Part shown: positions 39,601 through 52,900 of the stretch, one piece after another
Layout of the letters: each line of letters begins with the position of its first letter
Numbering within the stretch: the first letter of the stretch is position 1
Source of the DNA: Sipunculus nudus
Taxonomy: Eukaryota > Annelida > Sipuncula > Golfingiida > Sipunculidae
NCBI GenBank assembly: GCA_026874595.1
Contig: CM049310.1
Span: 21,428,058-21,492,057 of the forward strand
Reading direction: 5' to 3'
DNA: 64,000 nt
The notes under the pieces: generated by a model
Told to the model about the DNA's origin: nothing
Databases searched by the model: none
What the model saw: only the letters and a program-made list of their open reading frames with translations
Position numbers and translations under genes: made by a program

Positions 39601-42600
39601 TATGAATATGTTTTCCTGTAAACAGCTGATAAAATATTTATAATAATATTATTATAAACAACATACAAATGGACAGGAATAATATGACAATTTGCCTGCT
39701 GTATTTTCAGATGTCCCATTTTATACTGATGAATCATGCTTGGATTTAACAATGACAGGTCAGTAAAAGGGTGCACTGAGTTGATGGTACAAACCTTGGC
39801 CAGGGCTTCCCTGAGATTATGAAGCTCCTGAGCAGACTGTTCCAGCTCTGACACTAATTGATCTCGCTCTTCTCGTCTCTGCCTCAGCTCCCCTCCTGTA
39901 AACAGAATCAGCATGTGCTGTGCAGCTTTGTTTGCATGTAATACTTTATTAGTTATGCAAACTGTCAGGTATTTTCATTTTTTAACCTTGTATGTCTGAT
40001 CAATGCATGTAATCAATCAATTGATATCTCAATGGAACATAGCCACAGACTATACTGATGACTTATTCTCAATAAAAGAATGCTTACACATGAAGTAACA
40101 TTTATGTCAGGAAATACAGAGTGTACTGTAATTTAAACAATATAGCCTTCCTAATAATTAAGTCCTTCTATTGCTGATTCTGATTACTCCTGATAAGGTA
40201 AAATATTTTATAAATTAATGAAACTTGAAAATAGCTGATGTAACTGGCCGGTGATCAGTGATGGTTCTAGGAAATGGAGCGTCTTTAAAAAGGAAACTGT
40301 ATTAATTTTCATGAATTCTCAGATAGTTTGAAGGCCTTTTGAAGATTCTTACCTAAATCTTTAACCCTCCTCTCCAGATCTATGAACCTCTCTTCTGTGT
40401 GTCCTTTTCTGTCCAGATCCCTCTGGAATGACATAACAGGATACTATTTTTTCAGGTTGTGTATATGAATAGTAATGTTAAGATTCACCTATTTGTAGCT
40501 ACAGAAAAAAATTAATTCAACAGAATCTAGGTGATAGAGTTTAGGACTTAATGTGGTACAATACAATAGTTATCTGTGAGTTGTTACTTTTCATGTAATC
40601 CTATGTTTTCAGTCTATTAAAATACAAGTAGGTAGTCTACATCTTGTTTTGAATCTGTTAGAGTTCGCTGGTTATCTATTTAAGTAATTGTAGTTATTCA
40701 TAAACAATAAGTGTACCTTACTTCATGAGTAAGCATATACATATTTCAATTCAATGAGTTTTCTTGATTGTTTTCTAACTTTAGTTCACTGACTACAGTT
40801 ATAAATCTGATAATCATCAGCAATCACAAAACATCATGGTGTGTAAGTAAGTAAAGGCAAAATATATGATATATCAAAAATATGTACAGAAATATAAAAG
40901 AAGTGTGGCTCAGATAATCAGGTTGAAAAAAAGGACAGGTGACATGCATTCAATGAACAATAAGCCACCTAGTATATACATATGCATGAGAAAGTAAAGT
41001 TAGGACCACCTCACAAATATCTTCCAGCATAATACATAACACAATACACACATTATGACTGTCATAGGTTTTGCAGCTAAATATTACAGAAAAAATATGT
41101 GTACATTCTTTAAGTTTGTCAACATGACAACACAACAGATCTATTCATATAAACTAAGAACTCCCCAGATTCTAAGTTTCTATGTCAAACTGCTATGACT
41201 TCCATCTGACTCATGGAGTACTCAAATCATGTTGTTTCACACAGCTCACAAAATATAGGTCACAGTGACCTCACTTGGATGTCAAAGGAGAAGTTAAGAT
41301 TTGTGACCTGTCTGACTTTCTGGGTGCTCAATATTAGGTTTTCTGCTTATATCTCAGAGAATATAGGTCACTGTGATCTAATTTCAGGATTCAAAGGAGA
41401 CTTGCCAAGGGCCTCCCTGGATATCATGTGAATAGGTTCTAGGTCCAAAAGTAAAGTTTGGTGCCATGCCTGTCTAGGTGCTCATACTCATATTTTTGGC
41501 CAGTTGCTTGCAGAATATAGGTCACCATGACCTAGTTTCAGGTTTTGAAGGAGATTTGGCCAGAACCTCCTTGGATGTTGTGTTTTAAGAATCTAGGCCT
41601 AAAAGTTACAATTTGTGTCCTGTCTGACTGTCTGGTTGTTCAAAATCATGTTTTTGGCCAGTCTCTCACAGAATATAGGTCATCATGACCTAATTCTGGT
41701 TTTCAAGAAAATTTACCCGAGACTTCCCTGGATATAACATTAGAAGATTCTAGGGCTAACAGATTCAATTTGTGTGCATATCTGACTTCCAGGGTGCTCA
41801 AATTTTCCTATAGCTTGCAGAATATAGGTCACAGTGACCTAATTTCAAAGTTTCTAGTCTAACAAATATAATTTGTGCACTTTTTTTCTGTCAGGGTGCT
41901 CAAAGTCAGGTTTTTGGCCAGTTACTCTCAGAATATAGGTAATGATGACCTAGTTTAAGGCTTCTGAGAAAACCCTCCCGAATGTTGCGTTAGAAGATTC
42001 TAGGCCTAACGGATACAATTTGAGCCCATCTGACTTTCAGGGTGCTCAAATCATGTTTTCTCCTATAGTTCACAGAATATAGGTCATGATGACCTAATTT
42101 CATGATTCCAAGGACCTTTATCCAGGTACTTCCTGAATGTCACTTTAGGTTCTGGGCAAAATGGATACAATTTATGCCCTGTGCGACTCTCTGGGTGCTA
42201 AAAATCATGTTTTTGACCTGTTACTCACAGAATATAGGTCACCATGACCTCATTTTCAGGTACCCAAGGAGATTTGCCTAGGACATCGCTGGATGTACAA
42301 TTAATAATTTCTAGGTGTAATGGTTACAGTTTGTGCACTGTAATCGTCCGGACTGCTTCATTTGAAGGTCTCAAAAATTGAGAAAAAAATGGGTCAAAAT
42401 AAAAAAAAAAAATACAGGTGGTGCCGCCAGTCTTCAGGAATTGATGAAACAATCCATGATCAATAAGCATGGAAAAAATCATGGCAATCAATGCATTAGT
42501 TATTGAGATGCTGGAGCTTTTGTATCAAATTATTAATTAATCGGGAGGGGGGGAGGTAATTATCGAGCATCATAGCTTGGAGGATATAGGTCATAGTGAC

Positions 42601-45600
42601 CTAGTTTCAGGTTTCTATGGATATTTTTATAGACCTCCATGGGTCTTCAGTTAGAAGTTTTTATGTTCAGCAGTTACGATTTGTGCCCTGTTAACAGATG
42701 GACAGACAGAAGTTAAGACGAATGGATGGACGACAGACAAAGAGTGATCACTTTAGCTCAGATGACTGAAAGTCATCTGAGCTAAAAAAAACTTTGTAAA
42801 ATGTCTGGTGATAATATGATGTTTTTACTAGTAATTCTAAAACTGTTATTCCTAGAGTGCAAAAACACATCAAAGTAAGCTTGAACCTTTTTATTATAAT
42901 CATTTTAAAGATACTTTGTGCATTGTCCCTGTAGAGCAGACATAGAGAACAGAAGTGACTGGATGATCGCACAGTTGAACAGTTAACTTATTCAGGTCAC
43001 AATTTCATACACCTGAACAATAAGATCCTACCTTTCCTCACATAGCTGTGATGTATCATAATTTAAGTGAGCTGGTCAAGAGTGAAGACTGATATGTTCA
43101 ATTACAGTATCTGTTAAATATAAGCTTTTCCATATTTTCCTGAAACAGAATTTTAATTTGCATTTCCTTCTTGACAAGTCTTTCATTATAAGGATGGGTC
43201 AATAACATGTTGGGACATTATCTACTGAATGGGGAAAAAGAAACAGCAGGATAAAATTATATATTTTTATTTAGCTTTATTGATAGCAAAATTTATATGC
43301 ACAGGGCTAGAATAATACAGAATTCCTAACCTGTAATTAAGACATTAGAGCACATTTCTAATTCTATTGACATTGCACCAGTTTGCATTTTGTGGGACAG
43401 GAGGGGTTCAAACCAGGGTTTTTTAGCCACATATTATAATGCTTTATCACCACTATGCAATGCTCTTCCCCTTCTTGAGGAGTTTAGTAAAAATTTAAGG
43501 GGCCCAATCACCTATCTGACCTTTATAAACTAAAGGTATTTTCTAAGAGCTTTTATAAAAATAGGCCAGAAAAAATGGATATCACCACATACAGGCTACT
43601 TGTTTTGTTTTTATCAATGTGTTTATTATATGTGGGGGCCCACCAAAATAAAACAAATTCAACAAGGGCATCTGGCAGTAAGTCAGATAAGTCAGAGCTT
43701 TGCAAATGGTGTTTTGCAACAAGTGACCTTTCTACCTCTGCATATATGCAACCTACAACCTTAGGTTACATGTTTTTCCCGTTTGTCAACATTGCTGTGT
43801 TTACAAATATGTTGTTAATCAACAAGGTCATTCATCCTTCACAAAGGCCTTATAAGAACTTTTCACAACCAAAATTACCCTTAGATCATTAATATATACA
43901 CTAAGGAAGCCAGAAATCATGTAAATTCTTTTTCAAAAGGTAGGTAAATGGGCACCTTTAACTGATTTACAGTGACAACTTTATGGTCCTTGCATCCAGC
44001 TACTGTTTCTGCCATAGTGGTGATTTACATGTTCCAAGTAAAAAACACCTATTCCATAACATGCAACTTTAATGTTAGACTGGTTACTAAAAGCAAGCAG
44101 CTGAGAATATGACAGAGCTACAGATCTTCTTAAATTAAAGCAAGCAAGCTTGAAACTGTAATGCAAATTACTGGGGGGGGGAACACAACAAGCAGGGCAG
44201 AAAAATAGTCTGAAAACTATTCTTTCACATATACCAGGAAAACAAGAGCTACAGGGTTACAAGCACTATCTGTTTTACAGGTTCGCAAGTTGTTTCAGTA
44301 AGAGATATTTCACAATAATTAATTCCGTTAATACACTGTATCATTACTTTATAAAATGATGATTATCTATCAATAATAAAGTAAGCATGACTGAGATAAA
44401 TAGATGAAATTTTTCCCCTGAATGACACTGATTAATTAACAATATATATTTTGATCAATATTGAGTATGTTTCAAATTTGTTTCCTATCAATAATTTTAA
44501 AGCAAGTTCAATCTAAATGGCTTCTACTGTCATTTTAAGCTTTTGATGTTTGTCCATAGCTTGCCCTACTGGATCAACCATTATTAAAAAATAATTCAAG
44601 TAATGTTTAATAATGATGCTATAAGTGACTTGATAATAATATAATCTTTGTACACGACAATACCTAATCTTTTATAATGATCCTTTCCTCCACAATAATG
44701 ATAAATAATGATCATCTGTAAGATCATCTTTATGGACTGATGTTTATTGCCTTCTTTACCTGAAATTTCTATTGATGTTCTCAACCGAACTTAAAATGGA
44801 AAATTATTTTTCTACTTCAATATAAAAAATATTTATTTCATATCTGCTGTACTTTTGACTTATGATCATGCTGCTAGCTAAACCATGCAAAGAATAAAAT
44901 TCTTGGCGATGTTCATTGGTGGGAGGGGGGGGGGGGGCTAGTTTTATTCACCTTTATACTATCAATATGCCAATGATTTAGTGAATTCTGGTAAACAGAA
45001 AATATATATGAATTGTAAAATTAACCTTGTTAATAATCAGAACCATCTGCATAGACAATTCTTATGATTCTATAACAAATTTGGAATTGTATCATTGGCA
45101 AATAGTAAAATATATGATTTGAAAAAAGAATTAAGCCCTGCTATGTCATGATGCAGTCTATTAGTGAGCACGCAGGGGTGTGTATTTTGTACAGTGAGTT
45201 AGTTTGTACCTGGCCACTAGATAGCTTGTCCTTGACAAGATCTAATTCTTGCTGATCATTTGTGAGTTCAGCATTAAGCTGCTGATACTCAAGCTTTCTG
45301 CTGCTAAGTTTCTGCAAATTAGAATATGTATTAAATACTGATTAGAGCGGACAGACATAACAGTAGCAAATATCAACATAAAAATAAAGTTCTACATGAA
45401 ATACAACAGAAAACACACACAAATCAGTGACACAATACGTCATGAAATTCAACTTTAAAGACACAAAACAAAAGACAGAGAAAATTAAACTGACTAAATG
45501 CAGAGTAGATTCATAACATCAGAAAACTAACATTTCACATGTCACAGATTTTTTAACTCTGTAAATACAATTGACATTTCTTATCATGTTTGATATAAGA

Positions 45601-48600
45601 TACATTTCAAATGATTGAGTCAGCTTCTTGGCATAAATACTGACAGACATAATTACACATTCTCTATTGTCATAATTATTTAATAAAATTATCTCTAAAT
45701 ATCAAAGACTGAGGTAAGACTACTGTTCCTAAGCTTGGAGTTGCAAGAGCCCTTGCCTTGGTGAGGTCTTCATACTGGGTCAAAGAGTCGTGAACTCTGA
45801 CCCTTGTGTCCTCTAACCTCTGACGCTGTGTGTCATGTTCCTCACTCAGCTCTAGCTTGAGAACTTGTAATTTCTCAACATCTGACTGCAGTTTCTGCAG
45901 AACTTCTTCATATTCTGCTTTCTTTTTCTGTTTTTCTGCTAGCTCCTACTCATAAATTATGATAATATACAAGAATAGGAAAAGTGGGTTAGGCTGAACT
46001 GCAGTGCATGAACCAGTGATGATTTAATGCAGTGCTAATAAAAGCTTGTAAGGAGTGAACTTTTTGGCAACTAGTTACAGGTTACCCTTATTCCAAGAAG
46101 TAGTGGGAAAATAAAAAACTTCAGTATGGAAGGCATCCTAATACAACATTTCATTACAGGTCATAAAACATTTTGAGGAAGTTCTACATTATTTGATGCT
46201 GAGAGTAACTGAAGCATGAACTGAGACAACTATGATACATTCTGGGTATTGGTAACAGAGGGCAGATTTTTTACATGAAACATGACTTTTCATAGATTTC
46301 CAAGGCATAATCATCATTTAATGAGAACTCATAAATTCACTTTTTAATTAATTTTAATACACAACACACTGTAAACCACCCTTTAAAAACCAAACCAAAA
46401 AATAACAGGAGAAAGAGAGACAGTAGGAGGGAGGACTAAAATGAGTTTTGGAAATTAATAAAGAAAACCTCTATATAGTAAAAATAATTATGTTAGTAGA
46501 AATATTTAGAAACATCAGACAAATACCATTCAGGAAAAATATATGAAAACTGTCTGATTACTCACTTTCTTTGTTCGCTTCAAGTCTTTCTTCTTAGACT
46601 CAAGTTCACCATCTAACTGGGACAGATCACTCCGATGACCTAAAATAAAGTTTCGATTTGAAAAGGTCAGCTTTACATACAAAGCAATACAAATGATATT
46701 ATCCTGCATTATTTGAAATTTTGTAAAAGTATTATGGTCTTGTGTAACTATAAAGAGGATCTGTCACAGGTCAGGGGATCTAATAGCATATGGATGGGGA
46801 TTTTTATCCAGTCCTCAGTGTTTATGTGCATATACCACTATTGGTAAAATTTAATTGCACAATTTTAGTAAAATAAATAAAATAGTATTATGGAATAGGC
46901 AAAGTGTGTATCATGATTTATTAAAGATTAAATGAGTGGAAAATATAGATGATTTTAAACTGATTGTTTTAAAATTATGATGATGGAAAGAAGATGATAA
47001 TTAATATCTTATTCTGGTTCCTACTGGATCAATATAAATGCAATTCAGCATACAAACTGAACCCCTGTAATCCAATTTCTAAATATTCTATGAAGAAGTT
47101 CGAAAATGAAACCAAGGCCCCAAACTGGGGTGCTGCCATCTGTTGAGCTGAGAACTTACCATTCAGAGTGATGGTCAAGCTGTCCAGTTCTTTCCTGATT
47201 GATGCCCCCTGACCTTTGGATGCATCCAGCTCCTGCTCTGTGTCACTGACCACTCTCTCCAGGTTACTCAAATGTGCCTGGGCAGAGTCCACCTCAGACT
47301 CCAGCTGACTCTGTGACCTGGTGACACAAGGGATCAGGGATTTTATTTATTTTTATTGCTTTTTTTTTAATTTTTTGTAAATTTATTCATGATTTACCTG
47401 TTCTGAAAAGCACTTTTGATAACCAGTTTTGTTATCACTGATATACAAAAGAAGTACACCGTCTCTTGTTGTGTTTGACAAAACTGTGGGGGAAGGTTTG
47501 GCAGACAACAAATTCCACTAGCCCCACATCTGAATCACAAGTAAACTGCCTAAACAAACATTCACACAATAAATAATAAATTTTAAGCAAAAAAATGCAA
47601 AAAGTCTCAGCAACATTTAATACAAAATGAAAGAGCTTTAACAATAAGTATACCTGCGCATTAGTTGTAGTTTTTGTTCCAGAGCCTTTTGAGTATTCTC
47701 CATCAGAGTTTTCTCAGTCCTGAGTGATGATATAGCTGTTTCTAGCGCCCTCTGTTCAAGGTGTAGGGTACTAACTCTATCCTGCTCACTCTCAACCCCT
47801 TCCCTCACATGTTTCAAGTCCTGTTTTTTATCTCGCAGTTCAGACTGCAAGGCTGCCAGGTGATGCTTCTCCTGGAGAAAAGAGATGTTTGCTAGATTAT
47901 CACTTAATGATTTAGTATTTATAAACAAAAGAGAATAATTTAATAAACAAAACAAAGCATTCAGTAAGGCCTCTGTTTCAGAGTAACAGATTCAAGCAGA
48001 ATCTTCAGTATCATTGGGTGATGCATGTCTCATCATGAGACAGCTTGTTTTCTTTTTATTTTAATTTTGTACTCCTTGTCTTCTAGTTTATCATGAAAAC
48101 ACTTGAATGAACCAAGTTTAAAAGAGAAATGCAGGTATCCAGTTGTAATCATGGCACCCTTAGACAGAGGAAATCAAGTAAATAAAATTCTATTTTTAAC
48201 CCAATACACCAATTGCTAATCACTACAAAGCTGAAATGTATCACAAAATAAACTTAGTTTATATACATATTACAAATGAAACTAAAAGAATGACAGATTA
48301 AACATAACAGTGTGAATCATGTAAGAATTTCCCGTGGATTGTTTCTACATTTCAGTCTGGGTAAAAATCAGACAATCCTGGAAAACTGTATAACAGTGTC
48401 TATAGAAGCCGTTACCTCTGCCACATCAGACTGCAGTTTCCTGAGCTCTGCTTGACGAGGTACTATTTGAGCACACACAGAGTCAAGGTCTGAGCGCTCC
48501 TGCCTCAGGCTGTTCTGCAAACTTTGTAGCTCAGATTTCTGTTTGTTACAACTCGCTGTGACAATCTGGAGGTCCATCTCAGCATCAGATATTTCATTAC

Positions 48601-49859
48601 GCACCTGTTGAGTAGGTGTTTTATTACCACAGTGTAATCCTCAGTATGTGGTGTAATTGGTGTAATTATAACCATTTAATGTTCAGGGGGTGATAAGGCC
48701 AAATGAAATTCTATGCTATTTCTGCAGCAAAACATAATGATAAACATTAAAGATGCATCTAGACAATACTAATTTAGAAATTCTAACAAAGATACAAATA
48801 TTATACAGATTAAAACACTCCCTGCAACTAGCTGAAACCAACAACAAAAACCAGGAAATATAAGAGCAGTTAAGCTTAAAGTACATGTATATATAAGTAT
48901 AAAGTCTGATAAAAAAAAAAATTTATTGTAACACCACTGATATAATTATATAATTATTAAACATTTCATACTTATTTATAATAAAAAAAAATATTTTTCT
49001 CTCATTTTTAAAATGATTGTTACTTACTGAATAATCCTTCTAATGAGGATATTAAATGATTAATATGAGAACTGTAACACCTATTAATACTCTGTGGATT
49101 GCACCAACTTTTTATTAGACATTATAATTCATTCTTTGTGTGAATATTCATTTATTGAGCAGATATTAAGCAAAAAGATGTTATTATAGACCAAGATTAA
49201 GACCAGGCTTCTCCTGGTCTGAAATCTTTTACAACCTTCATTTAAAGTTAACTGTTAACAGTGTTCTTTAAAATGTTGTCATTCAAACAAGCAGATGTCA
49301 CTGGGGTAATAAAAAATAAATGAACATTAGGGCTGACATCACCAGTGTGATAATGGAGCATGAAATTTTAAAAAGAAATTAAATTTTCTTATTCACTAAA
49401 TGGATTTAAATGTATATAGTATAATAATAATAATTTCACAATGCAACAAATCAGTGAAGCCTGCTTGCCTCTATTATTGAATAAAGAGATAAGAAAATTT
49501 GATGTTTTCATAGTTATGCAGAGTTGACCTACCTTTTCTAGTTTTGCTCTCTTCTCTAAAATCTCCTGCTCTATGGCCCTCTTCTCTGAAAGTCTTCCTT
49601 GCACTTCAACTTCAATGCTCTATGCAAACAGTAAAAAAAAATCCCCACATAGCTTTCTTAAATAAACAATGTCAGCTTCCCACATGGTAAAAAGGTTAAG
49701 GTAATTTTAGACTGTTTAATAAAAACATGGATGCTTATGTATGTAAAATGATAATCAGAGATACTACAGGCTTATACATAAATGTATGTGTATATGGAAA
49801 TGTGTCATCAGACAAACTTTTATCTAGTAGGACCTACTTCTGTATCTGACTTTGTAACT

Positions 49860-49931
<72 letters not shown>

Positions 49932-52900
49932 TATCTTTCAGGCTCTTGTTGAATACAAGGTAGAAAGGCAAAACAACAGTCCTGTGCTTAGGACATGTAC
50001 TGAAACTGTGGAAACTGCTCATTTTTTAGTTCAACATAATCTGGTAGAACTTTTCTATACATTTACTCAGACTTAAAGGATAAGATTGAGGGTTCTTTAA
50101 AATATAATTTGTGTTGAAGCTCTCAGGCTCTTGCTTGGTTTTCTTGGCTGTTGTTACTCTGGACTAACAGAGCATCAATCAGATTACAGAATCTAACTAT
50201 TTAATCCCCCAAATATCTAAATTAACCCTTACATTTTGGACAAATAGTTTAACATATTTTCTATATACTGCTTATTCACTGAAGGAGTGCCCAGGGTGGA
50301 CCTAGACTCCTCCCACTAGAGTGAACCAGCACCAGCTTTCCCTTCTTAAGCTTCAAATATATTATGGTTAAGTATAATGAAGAAGATAAAGCAATAAGAC
50401 ATGAGGATCTGGTTCTCTCATAGCAGTTTCATGAGTTTGGTCTGAATTTCATATCTTCAGTTTTGTTTCACACTGTGTTAACCTTGGTGGTAAGCCCTCA
50501 GCTACCAGAGTAGTAGACTACCTTTATATGATCTCTTCTCTTCTCCACCTGGGCCTCCACGTCCTTGTCAATCACGGCCAGCTGACCCTCCCTCTTGTGG
50601 ATTGTCTCGGTCACATTCTGCAGCTCTGACTGACGCTGTGCTCTCTGGTGGTCAAGTTCATCCAGCTCAGAATGATGACTCGTTATCTGTAAAAACATTA
50701 TGCAATACCTAACACATACACACATCATTTCAAGACCAGTTTGTGTAGCTTTTAAGTGTTAAATTTAATAAATAACTCATCTCTAATAAAAATATATTTT
50801 GGCAACTTAAGGGCATTAAGCTGAGACAGAGAATCTAAAACCTGTGTATGAAGTTAACATCTGAGAAAGCTGGAAAGAAGTGATGTTTCATTAATAATGA
50901 GATTTATATCTGACGACAAAGGTTTCTGCATTGACAAAATTTCTGGTGACTGACAGTTGCGGAGCAGTTATTGAGCAAGTACATTCCAGTTGGCAGTATT
51001 ATAATTGGTAAATAGAATTCTGAAAACAAATCACAGAATTTCTCAAAATCTATAGTTGATAAATTATTTAATAAAATACTTTTATTAACACAAATGATTT
51101 ATCTGAGCTGTCAAGTACAATTTTCTCACCAAATAATATTAAATATATTAGCATGTTAAAAACAGAGAGGTCCCAGGTAGGCCTATATTAACTAATTATA
51201 TTTAAAAACTAGAATACGGGTAGTTGACAAGCAACTACGTGTATCCGCCTAAATCAGAGTGGAACGGGTGAAGTGAGGCATGGATTGAGTGGCAAGGGGA
51301 AATAGAGTGTTGCATATTAGCATGGATGTCTGCAGCCAAATTGTGTATGTAGGTTGCCCCCCCACCACAAAATCCAGAAAGCCGTCCAAGTTGTATACAT
51401 ATGCAAAATTTAAGGCAGATAAGTCAAACCACTACATGTATATGAGTGATTTTAGCCCATGGCAGACAAACAGATGGACGCTGAGCAAAAATGGTTGCAG
51501 GTGGCGCCACCAGTTTTGCGTATGATAAAGAGCTATGTGAGAACTATACACATGCAAAATTTTGGCCCAATCGTTCAAACCGTTCCCAAGATATGAGCTT
51601 GGATGTCTGCTGCATAAACTAGAATGCAGGCGGCGCCACCTGTCATAAAATCAAGAGAGCTGTCGGGGATGTATAAACCTGCAAAATTTGAGGCAGATAT
51701 GTCAAACCACTGCCGAGATATGAGTGATTTTATCCCATGGCAGACAAACAGACAGGAGCTGTGCAAAAATGGCTGCAGGTGGCGCCACCAGTTTTGCTTA
51801 TGATGAAGAGCTATGTGAGATCCATACACATGCAAAATTTTGGCCCAATCGGTCAAACGGTTCCCGAGATATGAGCTTGGATGTCTGCAGCGTAGAAGTG
51901 ATTGTAGGTAGCGCCACCTGTCATAAAATCACAAAAGCTATCCAGGATGTATAAGCATGCCGAATTTCAGGTGAATTAGTCAAGTCACTGCAGAGATATG
52001 AGTGATTTTAACCCAAGGCAGACAAACAGATGGACACTGTGCAAACATGGTTGCAGGTGGCGCCACCATTTTTTGTGTATGTTATAAAGCTCTCCAAGGG
52101 CTACATTTGTGCAAAAAAATTTTTTCCTGATCGGTCAAACGGTTCCCGAGATATGAGCTTGGATGTCTGCAGCGTAAACGTGAATGTAGGTGGCGCCACC
52201 TGTCATAAAATCAGAAAAGCTACCCAAGATGTTTATGCATGCCGAATTTCAGGTGAATTAGCCAAGTCACTGCAGAGATATGAGTGATTTTAACCAAAGG
52301 CAGACGAACAGATGGACACTGTGCAAACATGGTTGCAGGTGGCGCCACCATTTTTGTGTATGTTATAAAGCTCTCCAAGGGCTACATTTGTGCAAAAAAA
52401 TTTTCCTGATCGGTCAAACGGTTCCCGAGATATGAGCTTGGATGTCTGCAGCGTAAACGTGAATGTAGGTGGCGCCACCTGTCATAAAATCAGAAAAGCT
52501 ACCCAAGATGTTTATGCATGCTGAATTTCAGGTGAATTAGCCAAGTCACTGCAGAGATATGAGTGATTTTAACCCAAGGCAGACGAACAGATGGACACTG
52601 TGCAAACATGGTTGCAGGTGGCGCCACCATTTTTGTGTATGTTATAAAGCTCTCCAAGGGCTACATTTGTGCAAAAAAATTTTCCTGATCGGTCAAACGG
52701 TTCCCGAGATGTGGGTTTATGTGTGGAAACAGACGCACAAACGGACGCAGAGCGCAGAGGAAAGGTCAGAGGTCAAAACAAAATCGAGACGCAGCAGTTC
52801 ACATGTGACCCGAACATAATCCCGGGTTTCGTAAAATTCCGCCCAGTGGTTACGGAGGAGTTCTCCGGACACCCACGTGGCGGCGGCGGCGTGCAGCTGA

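Noticed and set aside
52030-52478. Open frames over the family A array, up to 113 codons, on both strands
   Set aside because: They follow the tandem units, recur in every copy on shifted boundaries, and have stops at unit-specific places; there is no sign of codon selection.
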